Assembly (NCBI GenBank): GCA_026018925.1
Contig: JAKSZU010000016.1
Span: 2,479,501 to 2,543,500 of the forward strand
From: Tupaia tana
Lineage: Eukaryota > Chordata > Mammalia > Scandentia > Tupaiidae
Direction of reading: 5' to 3'
Length of the DNA: 64,000 bases
Each line of letters begins with the position of its first letter. The first letter of the stretch is position 1. The notes under the pieces were generated by a model, which searched no databases, was not told the DNA's origin, and was given only the letters and a program-made list of their open reading frames with translations. Below, piece after piece: positions 34,459 through 44,129 of the stretch. Position numbers and translations under genes: made by a program.

Positions 34459-34559
34459 TTTTTTTTAAGAATTATTTATTTACTTTTTTCATGCATTCAT
34501 TTTATTTTAATTTGATCAGAGAGATACACACACAGACACACACACACACACACACACAG

Positions 34560-34607
<48 letters not shown>

Positions 34608-34701
34608 TGAGAAAGCAAGTCACCAGGTTCAGGACTTGAACCATGGTCAGCCATGTGGGAGCGTCCAGCACCTTAACCACCACACCACCTGCTGGTCCCA
34701 T
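34459..34701 (-). mobile_element. Short SINE (subfamily S2) in the mariner
   Basis: Reverse copy with target duplication GTGCTAGTTCATTTCT at 34443-34458 and 34702-34717. The middle 100 bp are missing (AAGTGAGAAAGCAAGTCACC runs straight into the B-box part) and the tail reads TTTGATCAGAG instead of CCTATAGC. The CT-rich part has become (AC)n and (AG)n microsatellites at 34527-34603. Confidence 0.85.
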
Positions 34702-34841
34702 GTGCTAGTTCATTTCTGGAAGTACTAGAGTCATTCTCATCTATATTATTACCATGTCATTTGACAGCTGACAGTTCTAGCTTTATTCTAAAACAAAAGT
34801 TAAGCCATTTGGTTGAGTTTTGGAGATTTTACAAGTTGAAG

Positions 34842-36100
34842 ATGGAAGACCAAGTTGTGCATTTTTCTCCAGAGTTTACTCTTTTACTTCCATTAAGGGA
34901 AGAACACGCATCAAGCTTGTGAAAAGTTGCGATAAGTTTCTGATGACAATGCTCTACAAGAACATCAGTGCCAATGATGGTTCATGACATTTTTGCTGGT
35001 GCTTTCGATCTCAATGACATTCTTTGGTCAAGAAGGCCCACCGAGGTTGATGACAACAAAATAAAGGAACTGATCGAGTCAAATCCTCATTACATGAAAG
35101 GAGAGATTGCAGAAACATTGACCATCCACCATTCAAGTGCTCACGACCACCTGAAAAAGCTGGAATATGTAAGCAAGCTTGATATTTGGGCTGCTCATGA
35201 ACTCAGAGAAGTTCATTTGATGGTATGTATAAACACTTGTGATGTGCCCATTAAATGTAAGGAAAACGATCTGTTTTAGAAGCGACTGATAACTGCTGAT
35301 GAGAAGTGGATTGTTTACAACAATGTGGTGTGCAAATGGTCTTGACCCCGATGTGACAGTTAGCCTCAAACAACATAAAAAGCAGATATTCACCAGAGGA
35401 AGATTATGCTCTCAGGGTGGTGGGATTTTAAAGGTGCTGAGTTTTTTTAACTCCTACCAAAGAACCAAACAATCAAGTCTAATGTGTAGTGTAGGCAATT
35501 GGACACTTTGAGCGAATCCTCATCCAGAAAAGTCCAGAGTTTGTTGATTGTAAGAGTTGTGTTCCATCACAACAACACAAGACCACACGCATTTGACCAT
35601 CCGTCAAAAATTACTGGAGCTTGCAGAAGGGAACCAGCAGTTAGCATAATGGCTATGTCGCTGGACTCCCACATAGTCGACCACGGTTCGCATCCTGGAC
35701 CCGGTGGCTTAAAACTCACGCCAGGTGGGTGTGCGTGTGTGCCCAAGATCCCAAGAGGAGAATGGAGAAGGGATTGCGGCGTGACCATCCCCTCTGGGGG
35801 GTGATTTCTCGCTTTTTGTCTCTATGTCTCTCTCTGTCTGTCTGGCGAGCGCACATGCCCTATAGCAAAAAAAACCTCTCAAAAAAAAAAATTACTGGAG
35901 CTTGCATGGGATGTGGTGCCTCACCCACCATACTTGTCTGATCTTGCGGTGTCAGACTTCTATTGTTTCACTCTCTTCAAAACTCCTTGCATGGTATAAC
36001 GTTCAATTCAGCAGCTTGTTCAATTTCCTGCCAAAAAGACAGGTCTTTCTATGAAAGAGGAATTACGAAGCTCACTGAAAGATGACAAAAGGTTATGAAG
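34842..36100 (+). pseudogene. Mariner transposase, broken
   Basis: In the family this enzyme cuts and pastes at TA with a DD34D triad. The best stretch is 34968-35279: FDLNDILWSRRPTEVDDNKIKELIESNP, then the second helix-turn-helix and the HHSSAHDHLKKL linker, close to the Hsmar/SETMAR type (SRSGRPSEVDD... HSTVHRHLK). At about 35290-35320 it reads TADEKWIVYNN, keeping the first catalytic aspartate. Near 35560 FHHNNTRPH stands where the family has LHDNARPH, so the second aspartate is replaced by asparagine. Several frame changes and a SINE interrupt it. Confidence 0.85.
35626..35886 (+). mobile_element. tRNA-derived SINE, family 1 (young), in the mariner
   Basis: Intact copy with target duplication AAAAATTACTGGAGCTTGCA at 35606-35625 and again ending at 35905. 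Sequence is nearly the same as the copy at 29437, including GGTGGGTGTGCGTGTGTGCC. Confidence 0.95.
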
Positions 36101-36204
36101 CAAAATGGGCACCACATCACTGGTTACTTATTGTTCTTTATATAAACAAATATTTGAAAAAACATAGACAAAATATGTCATTACATTTTCAATGACCCAG
36201 TATT

Positions 36205-36898
36205 TTCCCGATTCCTATTTTGGAAATGGATTATCATACTGAAATTCAGTTCCCAGTATGGTGTATTGGGAGGCAGAGCCTTTCAGAGCAGTGAGTGCCT
36301 TCTTGTTTTTATAGGAGTGAATGAATGCTTGCACGGTTCTGAAGTGAGGTTCTGAAGTGAGCTGCACCCTGAGTTCTGCCCTTTCTCAATGCCCAGTGCA
36401 TGCTCTGCTTCCTTCCATGTTCTAAGGCAACACGAGACCCTCTCTAGAAGCTGACTGGAGGCAGCTGCCCGACCTCAGACTTCCAGCCTCCAGGATTATA
36501 AGCCAAAGTAAACTGTACGTATATACATACATACATACAAATAAACTGTACATACATACATACAAATAAACTGTACGTATATACATACATACATACAAAT
36601 AAACTGTACATACATACATACAAATAAACTGTACATATATACATACATACATACCAATAAACTGTACATATATATACATACATACAAATAAACTGTACAT
36701 ATATACATACATAAATACAAATAAACTGTACATATATACATACATACATACCAATAAACTGTACATATATATGTGTATACATATACAGCATGCATATATA
36801 CTATATGCATATACATACACATATATATGTAATTATATCTCATCATCACCCAATCTCAGGCACTCTATTATAGCATCAAAAAGTGGATTAAGACACTA
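36205..36898 (+). mobile_element. MaLR-type LTR fossil with a minisatellite inside
   Basis: The order GGGAGGCAGAGCC (36269), GAGTGCCTTCTTGTTTTTATAGG (36293, analogue of the 'TTATAA' box region), CTTCCATGTTCTAAGG, GACTTCCAGCCTCCAGGATTATAAGC (36478) and, after the minisatellite, CACCCAATCTCAGGCACTCT and AAAAAGTGGATTAAGACAC matches MST/MLT1-class LTRs of the ERVL-MaLR group. The left part is missing, next to the mariner end. It is broken and old, of the mammal-wide wave by divergence. Confidence 0.65.
36503..36785. repeat. Minisatellite, nine units starting AATAAACTGTAC
   Basis: Units of about 25 or 33 bp each begin (A/C)AATAAACTGTAC and continue with a TATATA part and several ACAT steps. The first four alternate 33, 25, 33, 25 bp, so a pair of units was probably copied as a block. 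The start AATAAACTGT lies where the LTR has its poly-A signal (AATAAA-TTCTGT in the family), so the array grew from the LTR. Three overlapping minus-strand frames of 115-132 residues are made wholly of the repeat. Confidence 0.9.
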
Positions 36899-36899
36899 G

Positions 36900-37795
36900 C
36901 TTAGAAGGACTAAGCATTTTGGTTTTATTTTCCTCAAAGAGATAAAAATGTTTATCCTTCACAGAATAGAACTTTTGACAAATTTAATGTAGATACTTGT
37001 CAGTGCGAATCTATGCACTGGCTTGAATCACTACCTTTTGCAGTGCTTTTAATCTAGTGCTAACCTAATAGATTTGTCATGATATTTGTTTTATTTTTAA
37101 TGCAACATTTGTATTCAGTAGCTCTTAATTAATTGGAAAGAGTGTGGGAGGGGAAGAGCATAGGAGAAAAAATTGAGGAAAAAAATAGAGAGGTAAGACA
37201 TTTGTAGGACACAGATATAGTTTATTATTTGTTGATGAGGACGTGTGTAGTATTCTCAACTGGGCTGGACTGAGGTGTATATCATGCTGGGTAAAGTCTC
37301 TTTACAATCTAAATGATCTATAATGGTTAAGTGTATACATAATTAAAATTAATAAATAAAAAATACAAAATAAAAAAATGATAATTTAATTTCGAATTTT
37401 AACTACTTAAAAAATTAATAAATTTTTCTAAAAAATTAACTAATGTGATTTGTTTGTAGTACTATGGATGACTTCATCAATATGAGACCCATTTATTTGC
37501 AGTAATTTATTAAAAAAACTCTATGTACATTAATGTTTTAAGATGATAATTTCAATCTTTTATAAGTAATAAATATAAAAATATTTTATATTTTGCTTTA
37601 GAATACACTTATATTCTCAATGAGAACCTTAAATGGAACTGATGTTTTAGAAATTCAATTTAATTCTGAGCCAAAGGATTCATAACTAAGACTGATAAGT
37701 TGCATCAACAAAAAACAGTGGATATGAGTTATAGCTACTGAAATCAGACTTTTTAAAGAACTGGTCCTCTTAAAATATACATGCATTAAAATCCT
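36900..37795. other. Unique AT-rich sequence, nothing recognised
   Basis: No gene or repeat is supported, apart from AT-rich low-complexity DNA around 37340-37440. Confidence 0.5.
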
Positions 37796-37797
37796 AG

Positions 37798-38055
37798 GCA
37801 GAGGGGTGAGCTGTTAGTGTGGTGGTTAAGGTGCTGGTCTTCCACATGGTCAACCATGGTTCGGGTCCCAGACCTGGAGGCTTGAAAATCGCATAGGACA
37901 TGTGTACATGCCAAAATCCCAAGAGGAGGATGCCAGAGAAGGGATTGTGGCATGTCCATCCCCCCTGAGGGGTGACTTCTTACTTTCCCTATCTCTCTCT
38001 CTCTCTCTCTGGTGACCACGTGTACGCTATGGCAAAAATCTTAAAATCAAAATCT
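37798..38055 (+). mobile_element. tRNA-derived SINE, family 1, older
   Basis: Head GGGTGAGCTGTTAGTGTGG, B box GGTTCGGGTCCCAG at 37858, AGAGAAGGGATTGTGGCATG, CCCCCCTGAGGGGTGAC, CT run, and TGTACGCTATGGCAAAAATC tail. Confidence 0.82.
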
Positions 38056-38304
38056 GAGCAGAAAATGAATGCCTCGTGTGTGAGGGAGAGCTCAGAAGTT
38101 TATAAAAACACCCCAAAACATCCTGACTTTCTGAAAATAAACTGGAAACCTGATTATTGCCCTTAAAAGAGTTAAAGAAAATGAGAAAAAGAAAAAAAAT
38201 GAAACAAAGGAAAAAGAAAACATAAAAATAAAGGCACACACATGCATCATTTTACAAATTAATTAAAGGAAGATCATTGTTTTGGAGAATAATTGATTTG
38301 AAGC

Positions 38305-38362
38305 ATCAGAACAGTGTTTGGTACATACCGTGGTTAATAGATATTTGCTGAATGAATGAAAG
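38305..38362 (+). mobile_element. L2: L2 3' end fragment
   Basis: CAGTGTTTGGTACATACCG followed by TTAATAGATATTTGCTGAATG and AATGAAAG is the end of LINE-2 (consensus CAGTGCCTGGCACATAGTAG ... AATAAATATTTGTTGAATGAATG). Only the last 60 bp are visible. Confidence 0.6.
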
Positions 38363-38529
38363 ATAATACCAAAATGATGATTTACATGAACTCAATGGAA
38401 AATCAGCTTAAAAAATCTTTTGCTAGATATTATAGATCTATAGGGTGTTAGTCTATAAAACAAGATCTTGCAACTTAATCATTTCACCTCCAGAGTCAAA
38501 ATGAATCTGCTATAAAATCCTACTTGTTT

Positions 38530-38745
38530 TTTCCCTTTTTAAAAATTTATTTATTTATTTATTTAATATACATTCAATCACATTGTTTAGCTTACAAAGT
38601 GAACATTTCAATATGTAAACATTTCTCCCCAGTCCAGTTGATCAAAATATCTTCAACAGATAACACCACACCTCCCATCCCGTCAGTGCTCTGCCTCCGT
38701 ATCCCTCCTCCGAATGTCCTTCCCCAGGCCCCACTTTTGGAATGA
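38530..38745 (-). mobile_element. L1: LINE-1 3' end, heavily truncated, reverse (copy 5)
   Basis: After a (TTTA) run the text CATTCAATCACATTGTTTAG, AACATTTCTCCCCAGTCCAG and GTATCCCTCCTCCGAATG repeats that of LINE-1 copy 2 at 12920-13075 almost base for base. So it is the same L1 subfamily, cut to about 215 bp. Confidence 0.85.
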
Positions 38746-39049
38746 ACGCTGTGGCCCATTACCTGCATGTTTTACTTTATTCATAAGTTCCAGTGTGAGC
38801 AGGCTCTCTGGTTATAGATTTCTGAAATGATGAATTGCCTCGAAATGATAATATAAGCCAGATTCTCCCAAAATAAGTCTTACAGGAAAATTTGTTACAC
38901 TTACAATGTGCAGTTACACTTACATAAAATGTAAATAAACCTGTTCTCTAAGAACCTGTGAACAGATTTCAGACCTAAGGACTATCTTGATAAACTGAGA
39001 TGTTCACATTTTTCAGTTGAGTTGGTATAATATTGCTCACTATGAGTAC

Positions 39050-39720
39050 ATTTTTTAAAAACTGTTTATTGAATGCCTGTTTTCCAGAGGACATGATAAT
39101 TGTTTCAGAAGATTAAAAAACAGTGGAGGTAAAGTCTATGCATTTAAAGAACTCACTTATGAGAAAAGCATAGAAACAAGTGAACAAGTGAACGAAATAG
39201 AGAACAAGAAGTCCTTGGTTAGAGAGACAGACTGTCTTGGAAACACAGAGAAGGATATAATTCATTCCGTTTGAAAGAAACCAAGAAAATTTCCCAGAAC
39301 AGATTTTATCTGAGATAAATGTTGAAAAATAACTAGAATATTGGCAGGTAGGCAAGGCAGATACGGGAATTCAGACAAAAAGAGCAAGGAGCAGTGGTTT
39401 AGAACTGACCATGAAGATGAAGATGAGTGCGTTCATGTTGTGAGAATATGGTGCTTTGATGACAGGAATAAGTTATATACCTAGGAAGACAAAAGCCAAT
39501 AAAAACAAAGGCAGAGAAGGGCTTTATGTATCATTTAAGGAATTTTCACTACATTCTCTAAATTTAAAAAGAAAAAAAGATTCTTAAGAAAAAAGTTCCA
39601 TAATGAGATCTCTAGATGGAAACACAGGCTTTGGAGACTGAGTTGAAGAGGAACTGAGTGGAAGCGGGAAAACCAGTAAGAAACTGGTGAACCACACAAG
39701 GGGTACCACTTAGGATCAAA
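39050..39720 (+). repeat. Old interspersed repeat, same unnamed family as 6180-6900
   Basis: TTTATTGAATGCCTGTTTTCC (39064) leads into a run with GAAAGCATAGAAACAAGTGAAC, GAGGAAAGG-like blocks, GGGCTTTATGTATCATTTAAGG (39519), and TTTGGAGACTGAGTTGAAGAGG. This order agrees with the ancient repeat also seen near 1310 and 6180. Family name uncertain. Confidence 0.35.
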
Positions 39721-40302
39721 AGAGTATCAAGAGACTTTAGAGAGAGATTGTATTTCAAATACATCTTAATTAAAAGGCAGATGATTTGATGACGGACTTG
39801 TTAAGACCAAAGAGAAGAAAAAGTAAAGATTGGTTTCATATCTCTAAAAAGGTAGTGTACTACTTAATTTTTGCTGGGTCACAAAACACTACAAAACAAA
39901 ATAATTCATGCCAACGATGTGTCATTGCTTATGAACATGCTGATCGACTAGGCATTTCTGCCGAACTGGCTCTTCACCCAGTGGATGTTGGCTTGGCGTA
40001 TTCTTGTGTGTGCAGTCAGCTGCTGGGTTACCTGCGAGCCAGCTGATCTGGGTTGACCTGAACCTGGAGGTCTAGCCCCTGCTCCATGGAGTCTCTCATC
40101 CCTCAGTAGGTTAGGCCAGGCTGTCCCACGTGGAGGCTGGGCAGGGTTGTGGGACAACTAACGCAACCATGCAGGAACTATAAGGTTTGGTCCCCAACTA
40201 GTGCGTCAGCTTTTCCTTTACATTCAATTAGTGAAAGTGAGTCACAAGGTCAGCCTGTTCTCCAAGTGTAGGGAAATACACTGTATTTCTTTCTTTTCTT
40301 TT

Positions 40303-40553
40303 CTTTTTTTTTTTTTTGCTATAGGGCATGTGTGTTTGCCAAAAAGACAGAGAGAGACAGAGAGACAGAAAGTGAGAAATCACTCCCCAGGGGGGATGGC
40401 CATACCGTAATCCCTTCTTCTCCATTCTCCTCTCGGGATCTTAGGCACGCACACACACGCACCCGGCGTGAGTTTAAGCCACCGGGTCCGGGACTCGAAC
40501 CGCATTGGACTACGTGGGAGTCCAGCGACATAGCCATTTCGCTAACTGCTGGT
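40303..40553 (-). mobile_element. tRNA-derived SINE, family 1 (fairly young)
   Basis: Reverse copy from the T-run at 40303 through GCTATAGGGCATGTGTG, CCCCAGGGGGGATGG, CACCCGGCGTGAGTTTAAGCC, to GCTAACTGCTGGTCC. Flanks ATACACTGTATTTCTT (40275) and ATACTATATTTCTT (40560) are the target duplication. Confidence 0.92.
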
Positions 40554-40841
40554 CCTGATATACTATATTTCTTGATGGGAGAAGCTACAAAGTCTCATTC
40601 CCAAGAGTTCTGATCCAGGGAGGAGAAAAATTGCTGCCACTTTTGCAAGCAATGTAATTCTAATAATAATGTATTAATAGGAAGAGAGAGTGGGAGAATT
40701 TGAAGGAGAAAATAAAATCTTTGAATATATTGAGTCTCAGGCTTTATCTGAACATCTAGGGGTATTCAGTGAGGAATTGAAATCAGGAGGAAAAAGTGAT
40801 GCCTAGGTTATGTAATTACTTTGAAAAACTTTGTACTGGGG

Positions 40842-40980
40842 CCTGCAGGTTGGTATGGTGGTTGATGTCATGACTCCAACGTGGCTGACTGTGGTTTGAG
40901 TCCCGGACCTGGTGGCTTGCTTTCTCACTTTTCCTCTCTTTCCCTGTCTATCTCATTCTGGTCAAATTAAAGAATATTAA
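40842..40980 (+). mobile_element. Short SINE (subfamily S2)
   Basis: Head GGGGCCTGCAGGTTGGTATGG, B box GGTTTGAGTCCCGG at 40893, then GGTGGC passes directly to TTGCTTTCTCACTTTTCC. Tail CTGGTCAAATTAAAG without CCTATAGC, as at 42434. Confidence 0.75.
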
Positions 40981-41329
40981 TAATTAACAAAATTAAATAT
41001 ATTAATTCTTAAAAAAAATATCTTGTAGCTAGATGCAAGACTCAACCTATACTTCAACACTCTTTCTGCTAAGCCATTATTTATTTAGAAGATACTTCAA
41101 GAGGGTTAAATGATCGATTTTCGTCTATTCACTTGGTTTGTTATTTCTTGATTTTCTCTCTCGTCTTTCCCTCTTTCTTCCTCTGTCCTTCTTTATCCTC
41201 TCCCTTCCCTCCTCCTTTCTTCCCAGGTTTCCTTCCTCCTGCCCTCTCTTTCTTCTTTCTTTTACTACAATATTTATTAAATAACTAATAAGTAGATGCT
41301 GGATTCTGAAGGCATGAGCAAGAGTCAGC

Positions 41330-41690
41330 CTTTACCTTATTTCCAATTGGCTAATTCAAATTAGACTACATTGTAATTAGGAGGAACACTGCCTTCCAGG
41401 CTCAGGTGGGAAGATATTTACCTGTTTTGACCTTGCGGTTGGTGCTATTCTAGTCAACCAGCTTTATTTACCCTTTGGCAAATAAACCGATACCATAGAG
41501 AAGCAGACTGAATATAATTAGTTGTGAACTGCCTTTCGTAACTTAATTAAACATTCTGCTCCTGAAGCAGGAAGTAGAGGCTTTTGTGCGGCTGCTCATT
41601 AGCGTGTGGGAAGCCTGCATTTTAGCGGGAGCCAGAAGCCGAGGAGGAGAGTAAAATCACAGCAGTGGTAAGAGGTGTTTAGTCTCTCGA
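41330..41690. promoter_or_regulatory. Candidate conserved non-coding stretch
   Basis: Repeat-free DNA with several homeodomain-like cores (CTAATTCAAATTAGAC at 41350, GTAATTAGGAG at 41373, AACTTAATTAAAC at 41540), then GTGCGGCTGCTCATTAGCG and a good 5' splice-like GGTAAGAG at 41668. A polypyrimidine tract of about 120 bp lies just upstream (41150-41280). Function is inferred from motif density and quality only. Confidence 0.25.
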
Positions 41691-41779
41691 CTGGAGCGGA
41701 TTTTTACAATTATGATATTTCACTGGGTGTCAGTATAGCCTTTTTAGTATTTATTATTTTTAATTATTATTTAATTTGC

Positions 41780-41922
41780 CATAGGGTACATGCTCTCACC
41801 AAAGAGAGCGAGAGAGAGAAAGAGAAAGTGAGAAAGCAAGCCACCAGGCCCAGCTGAAACCATGGCCTGCCATGTGCAAGTCCAATGCCTTAACTACTGT
41901 GCCACCCACTGACGGTGCCCCG
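41780..41922 (-). mobile_element. Short SINE (subfamily S1)
   Basis: Reverse copy: GCCATAGGGTACATGCTCTC tail at 41779, short GA run, AAAGCAAGCCACCAGGCCC joined directly to the tRNA part, ending CCACCCACTGACGGTGCCC. Confidence 0.7.
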
Positions 41923-41929
41923 CCTCCCT

Positions 41930-42420
41930 GCCTCCCCAGTCTTTTTTTTTAAAAAACAAAGTTCATCTTGTCCAATAAAAACAAAATTAAAACAAGCCAA
42001 TTAAACATGGAACTTAAAAAAAAATATGTGTAATGCTTGCTTAAGAAATTAAACTTACAACTCACCTCTGGTTGGAAAATTAATTCACTTATTAAATTAA
42101 TAGGTCTTTCTAGGATCTCAGTATTGAGTGTATGACTGCTGGAGACAGAATTCAGTTTCTTCTGTCTGTTAAATATTGTTGTTTAAGGAGGAGTACCTAT
42201 AAAAAGAAGGTAATCTAGGTTCTCTTACTGGTGTCAAAAATCTATACCCTCAAAGCCAGCTGAAGTCACTGTACAGTTCATGCACTTATCCTGTAGACAT
42301 GCAAGGTTTCCTGATTCCTCCATCTTTGATGATCTTGTTACTAACAAATATCTCTTCAAATTATGTTTTAAATATTTACTTTTAAGAAGGAATTATTTTA
42401 TTTAACTTTATTTATTTATT
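41930..42420. other. Unique sequence, nothing recognised
   Basis: AT-rich; no gene, repeat or RNA is supported. Confidence 0.5.
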
Positions 42421-42433
42421 TAACTTATTTTTA

Positions 42434-42594
42434 ATTTTGACCAGAGAGGGACAGAGTGAGAGAAAGAGACACAGAGAGAGAGACAGAGAGAGAGAGAGGA
42501 GAAGGTGAGAAAGCACCACCAGATCCGGGACTCATACTAAGGTCAGTCATGTGGGAGTCCAGTGCCCTTAACCACCACGCCACCTCCCGGCCCC
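42434..42594 (-). mobile_element. Short SINE (subfamily S2)
   Basis: Reverse copy: tail AATTTTGACCAGAGAGGG, GA-rich run, GAAAGCACCACCAGATCCGGG joined to the tRNA part, ending CGCCACCTCCCGGCCCC at 42594. Confidence 0.75.
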
Positions 42595-42644
42595 TAAACA
42601 TTTCATTTTTAAAAAGATGTCTTTTCTTTCTCATTTTTTAAAAA

Positions 42645-42880
42645 AAGTTTATTTATTTATTTGTTCCATAAGCAAGAGAGACAGAGAAGCAGAGAGAGCG
42701 AGACAGGCCACACCCCTAAGAGTGTCTGGATGCTGCGATCCATCCCCAGCCTCCGCCAGCTCAGGTCCAGGCAAACATCCACCTGATGTTCTCAGGGAGG
42801 TCTCCAGACTTGAAGGATGAACCTTCCCAGGTAGGATTGCCTCCCAGACACTGGGTTTTAACATTGCACCACCATCTGGG
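42645..42880 (-). mobile_element. tRNA-derived SINE, family 2
   Basis: Reverse copy with GTTTATTTATTTATTTGTTCC at its 3' end and GA-rich DNA after it, the family 2 tail. The body (CCTCCGCCAGCTCAGGTCCAGG) and head end CACCACCATCTGGGCTTTG differ from family 1. Confidence 0.6.
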
Positions 42881-42904
42881 CTTTGTTTTAGATGTTCCAA
42901 TTAG

Positions 42905-43102
42905 GCCTAGGCAGAAGGTACTGCGTGCTCCTAGGTGCTGAGCCACATGGAGGATTGGGGTTCAGTTCCCAGGCTATCCTGAGAATGGCAGCCAGGCTGG
43001 TGTGCTAGTCACCCTGGCTGGCTAGAACATTTGGGGTGGAGGGATTATGGAGTAACAAGACCCTGTTTCTCTGTGTCTCTCATGAAAGTTATGAAAATAA
43101 AT
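42905..43102 (+). mobile_element. tRNA-derived SINE, family 2
   Basis: Forward copy: GGTTCAGTTCCCAGG B-box-like part at 42959, GTAACAAGACCCTGTTTCTC at 43041 and the tail CTCATGAAAGTTATGAAAATAAA. It lies head to head beside the reverse copy at 42645. Confidence 0.55.
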
Positions 43103-43215
43103 TCACTTAACAAAAATTCAATTAATTGTTTAAATTTAAATGTCTATACTTAAATATTTAGGTAGTAAAATTCGAAAAGGATATATAAAATCTTTGTAAG
43201 TAAATATTTTTAAAC

Positions 43216-43465
43216 TGAGACCAGCAGATGGCATAATGGTTATGTCACTGGACTCCCACATAGTTGACCGTAGTTCAAGTCCTTGACTCACTTGGCTTAG
43301 ACTCATACCAGACACGTATGCGTGTATGCTCGAGTTCCCGAGAAGAGAATGGAGGAAAAGAGAGTGCAGCGTGGCCATACCCCCGGGGGGTAGGGGTGGG
43401 AACTCTTGCTTTCTGTCTGTCTCTCTGGTGAGCGTATGCGCCCATAGCAAAAATCTCTTTAAAAA
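43216..43465 (+). mobile_element. tRNA-derived SINE, family 1
   Basis: GAGACCAGCAGATGGCATAATGG head, TAGTTCAAGTCC B box, GTGCAGCGTGGCC, CCCCCGGGGGG block at 43380, tail CGCCCATAGCAAAAATCTC. Confidence 0.85.
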
Positions 43466-43469
43466 AATT

Positions 43470-43780
43470 TAAATGAAATTAATGAAGGATTACAAAACCT
43501 TCAAAGTAATAAGGCCACTTCATATTTTTAGTTCTTATTGAATATAAAAGAAAAAGAAAAAAATCAAACAAGACAGGAGATGAACACTGTTGGTTCAACA
43601 TGAATTACAAATTCTATATAGTATTTATATTTTTTACACTCCTTGCCTATCACACCTAATTGAGAAATCACTTTATGGATCATAAAAGGCACATAAGTAT
43701 ATATTTTCCCTAGTATATTTTGGTTTGCAAGGTCCTTTTAACCAACCTTTTTGATCATGTTATTATATATCCAGAATTCA
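43470..43780. other. Unique AT-rich spacer
   Basis: Nothing can be supported here. Confidence 0.5.
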
Positions 43781-43781
43781 G

Positions 43782-44020
43782 GCAGTGGTTATGTCACTGG
43801 GCTCCCACGTGGCCAAGTGCAGTAGTTCAGGTCCTGGATTCGGTGGCTTGGAAATTACACTGGGTGCGTGTGTGTGCATACCCAAGGTCCCAGGAGGAGA
43901 ATGGGGTCGAGGGGATTGCGGCATGGCCACCCCCCCGGGGGAGCTATTTCTCACTTTTCCTTTCATTTTCTCTGTCTCTCTTTCTCTCTGGCTTGCTCAT
44001 GCGCCCTAAGGAAAACACCT
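43782..44020 (+). mobile_element. tRNA-derived SINE, family 1, first bases lost
   Basis: Starts at GCAGTGGTTATGTCACTGGGC, so the first 12 or so bases are missing. B box GTTCAGGTCCTGG, GATTGCGGCATGGCCACCC, CCCCCCGGGGGAG block at 43929, tail TGCGCCCTAAGGAAAACACC then (ATCT)n. Confidence 0.85.
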
Positions 44021-44129
44021 CTAAATATCTGTCTATCTATCTAATTAATTGTGCACAGATTATGTTGATTTTTATAACTTTTTTAAAAATCTGTTCTTTC
44101 TTGTTGTCATTCTTTTAATATAGGAATTT

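Larger units (their letters stand above)
34402..36200 (+). mobile_element. Mariner transposon copy carrying two SINEs
   Basis: Left end TTGGGTCGTCAGAAAAGTCA and the reverse complement of the right end, TGGGTCATTGAAAATGTAAT, are inverted repeats, and TA follows the right end at 36201. Between them is a transposase remnant (34842-36100). SINEs at 34459-34701 and 35626-35886 inserted later. Without them the length is about 1.3 kb, normal for mariner. Frame breaks make it dead. The ends resemble those of the two short MITEs at 31329 and 63759. Confidence 0.88.

Noticed and set aside
36422-36849. Three overlapping minus-strand frames of 115-132 residues rich in MYVYMY
   Set aside because: They are produced by the minisatellite, whose ACAT steps leave all three frames open. 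No protein signal.
42617-42946. Frames of 61-83 residues on both strands
   Set aside because: They are translations of the family 2 SINE.
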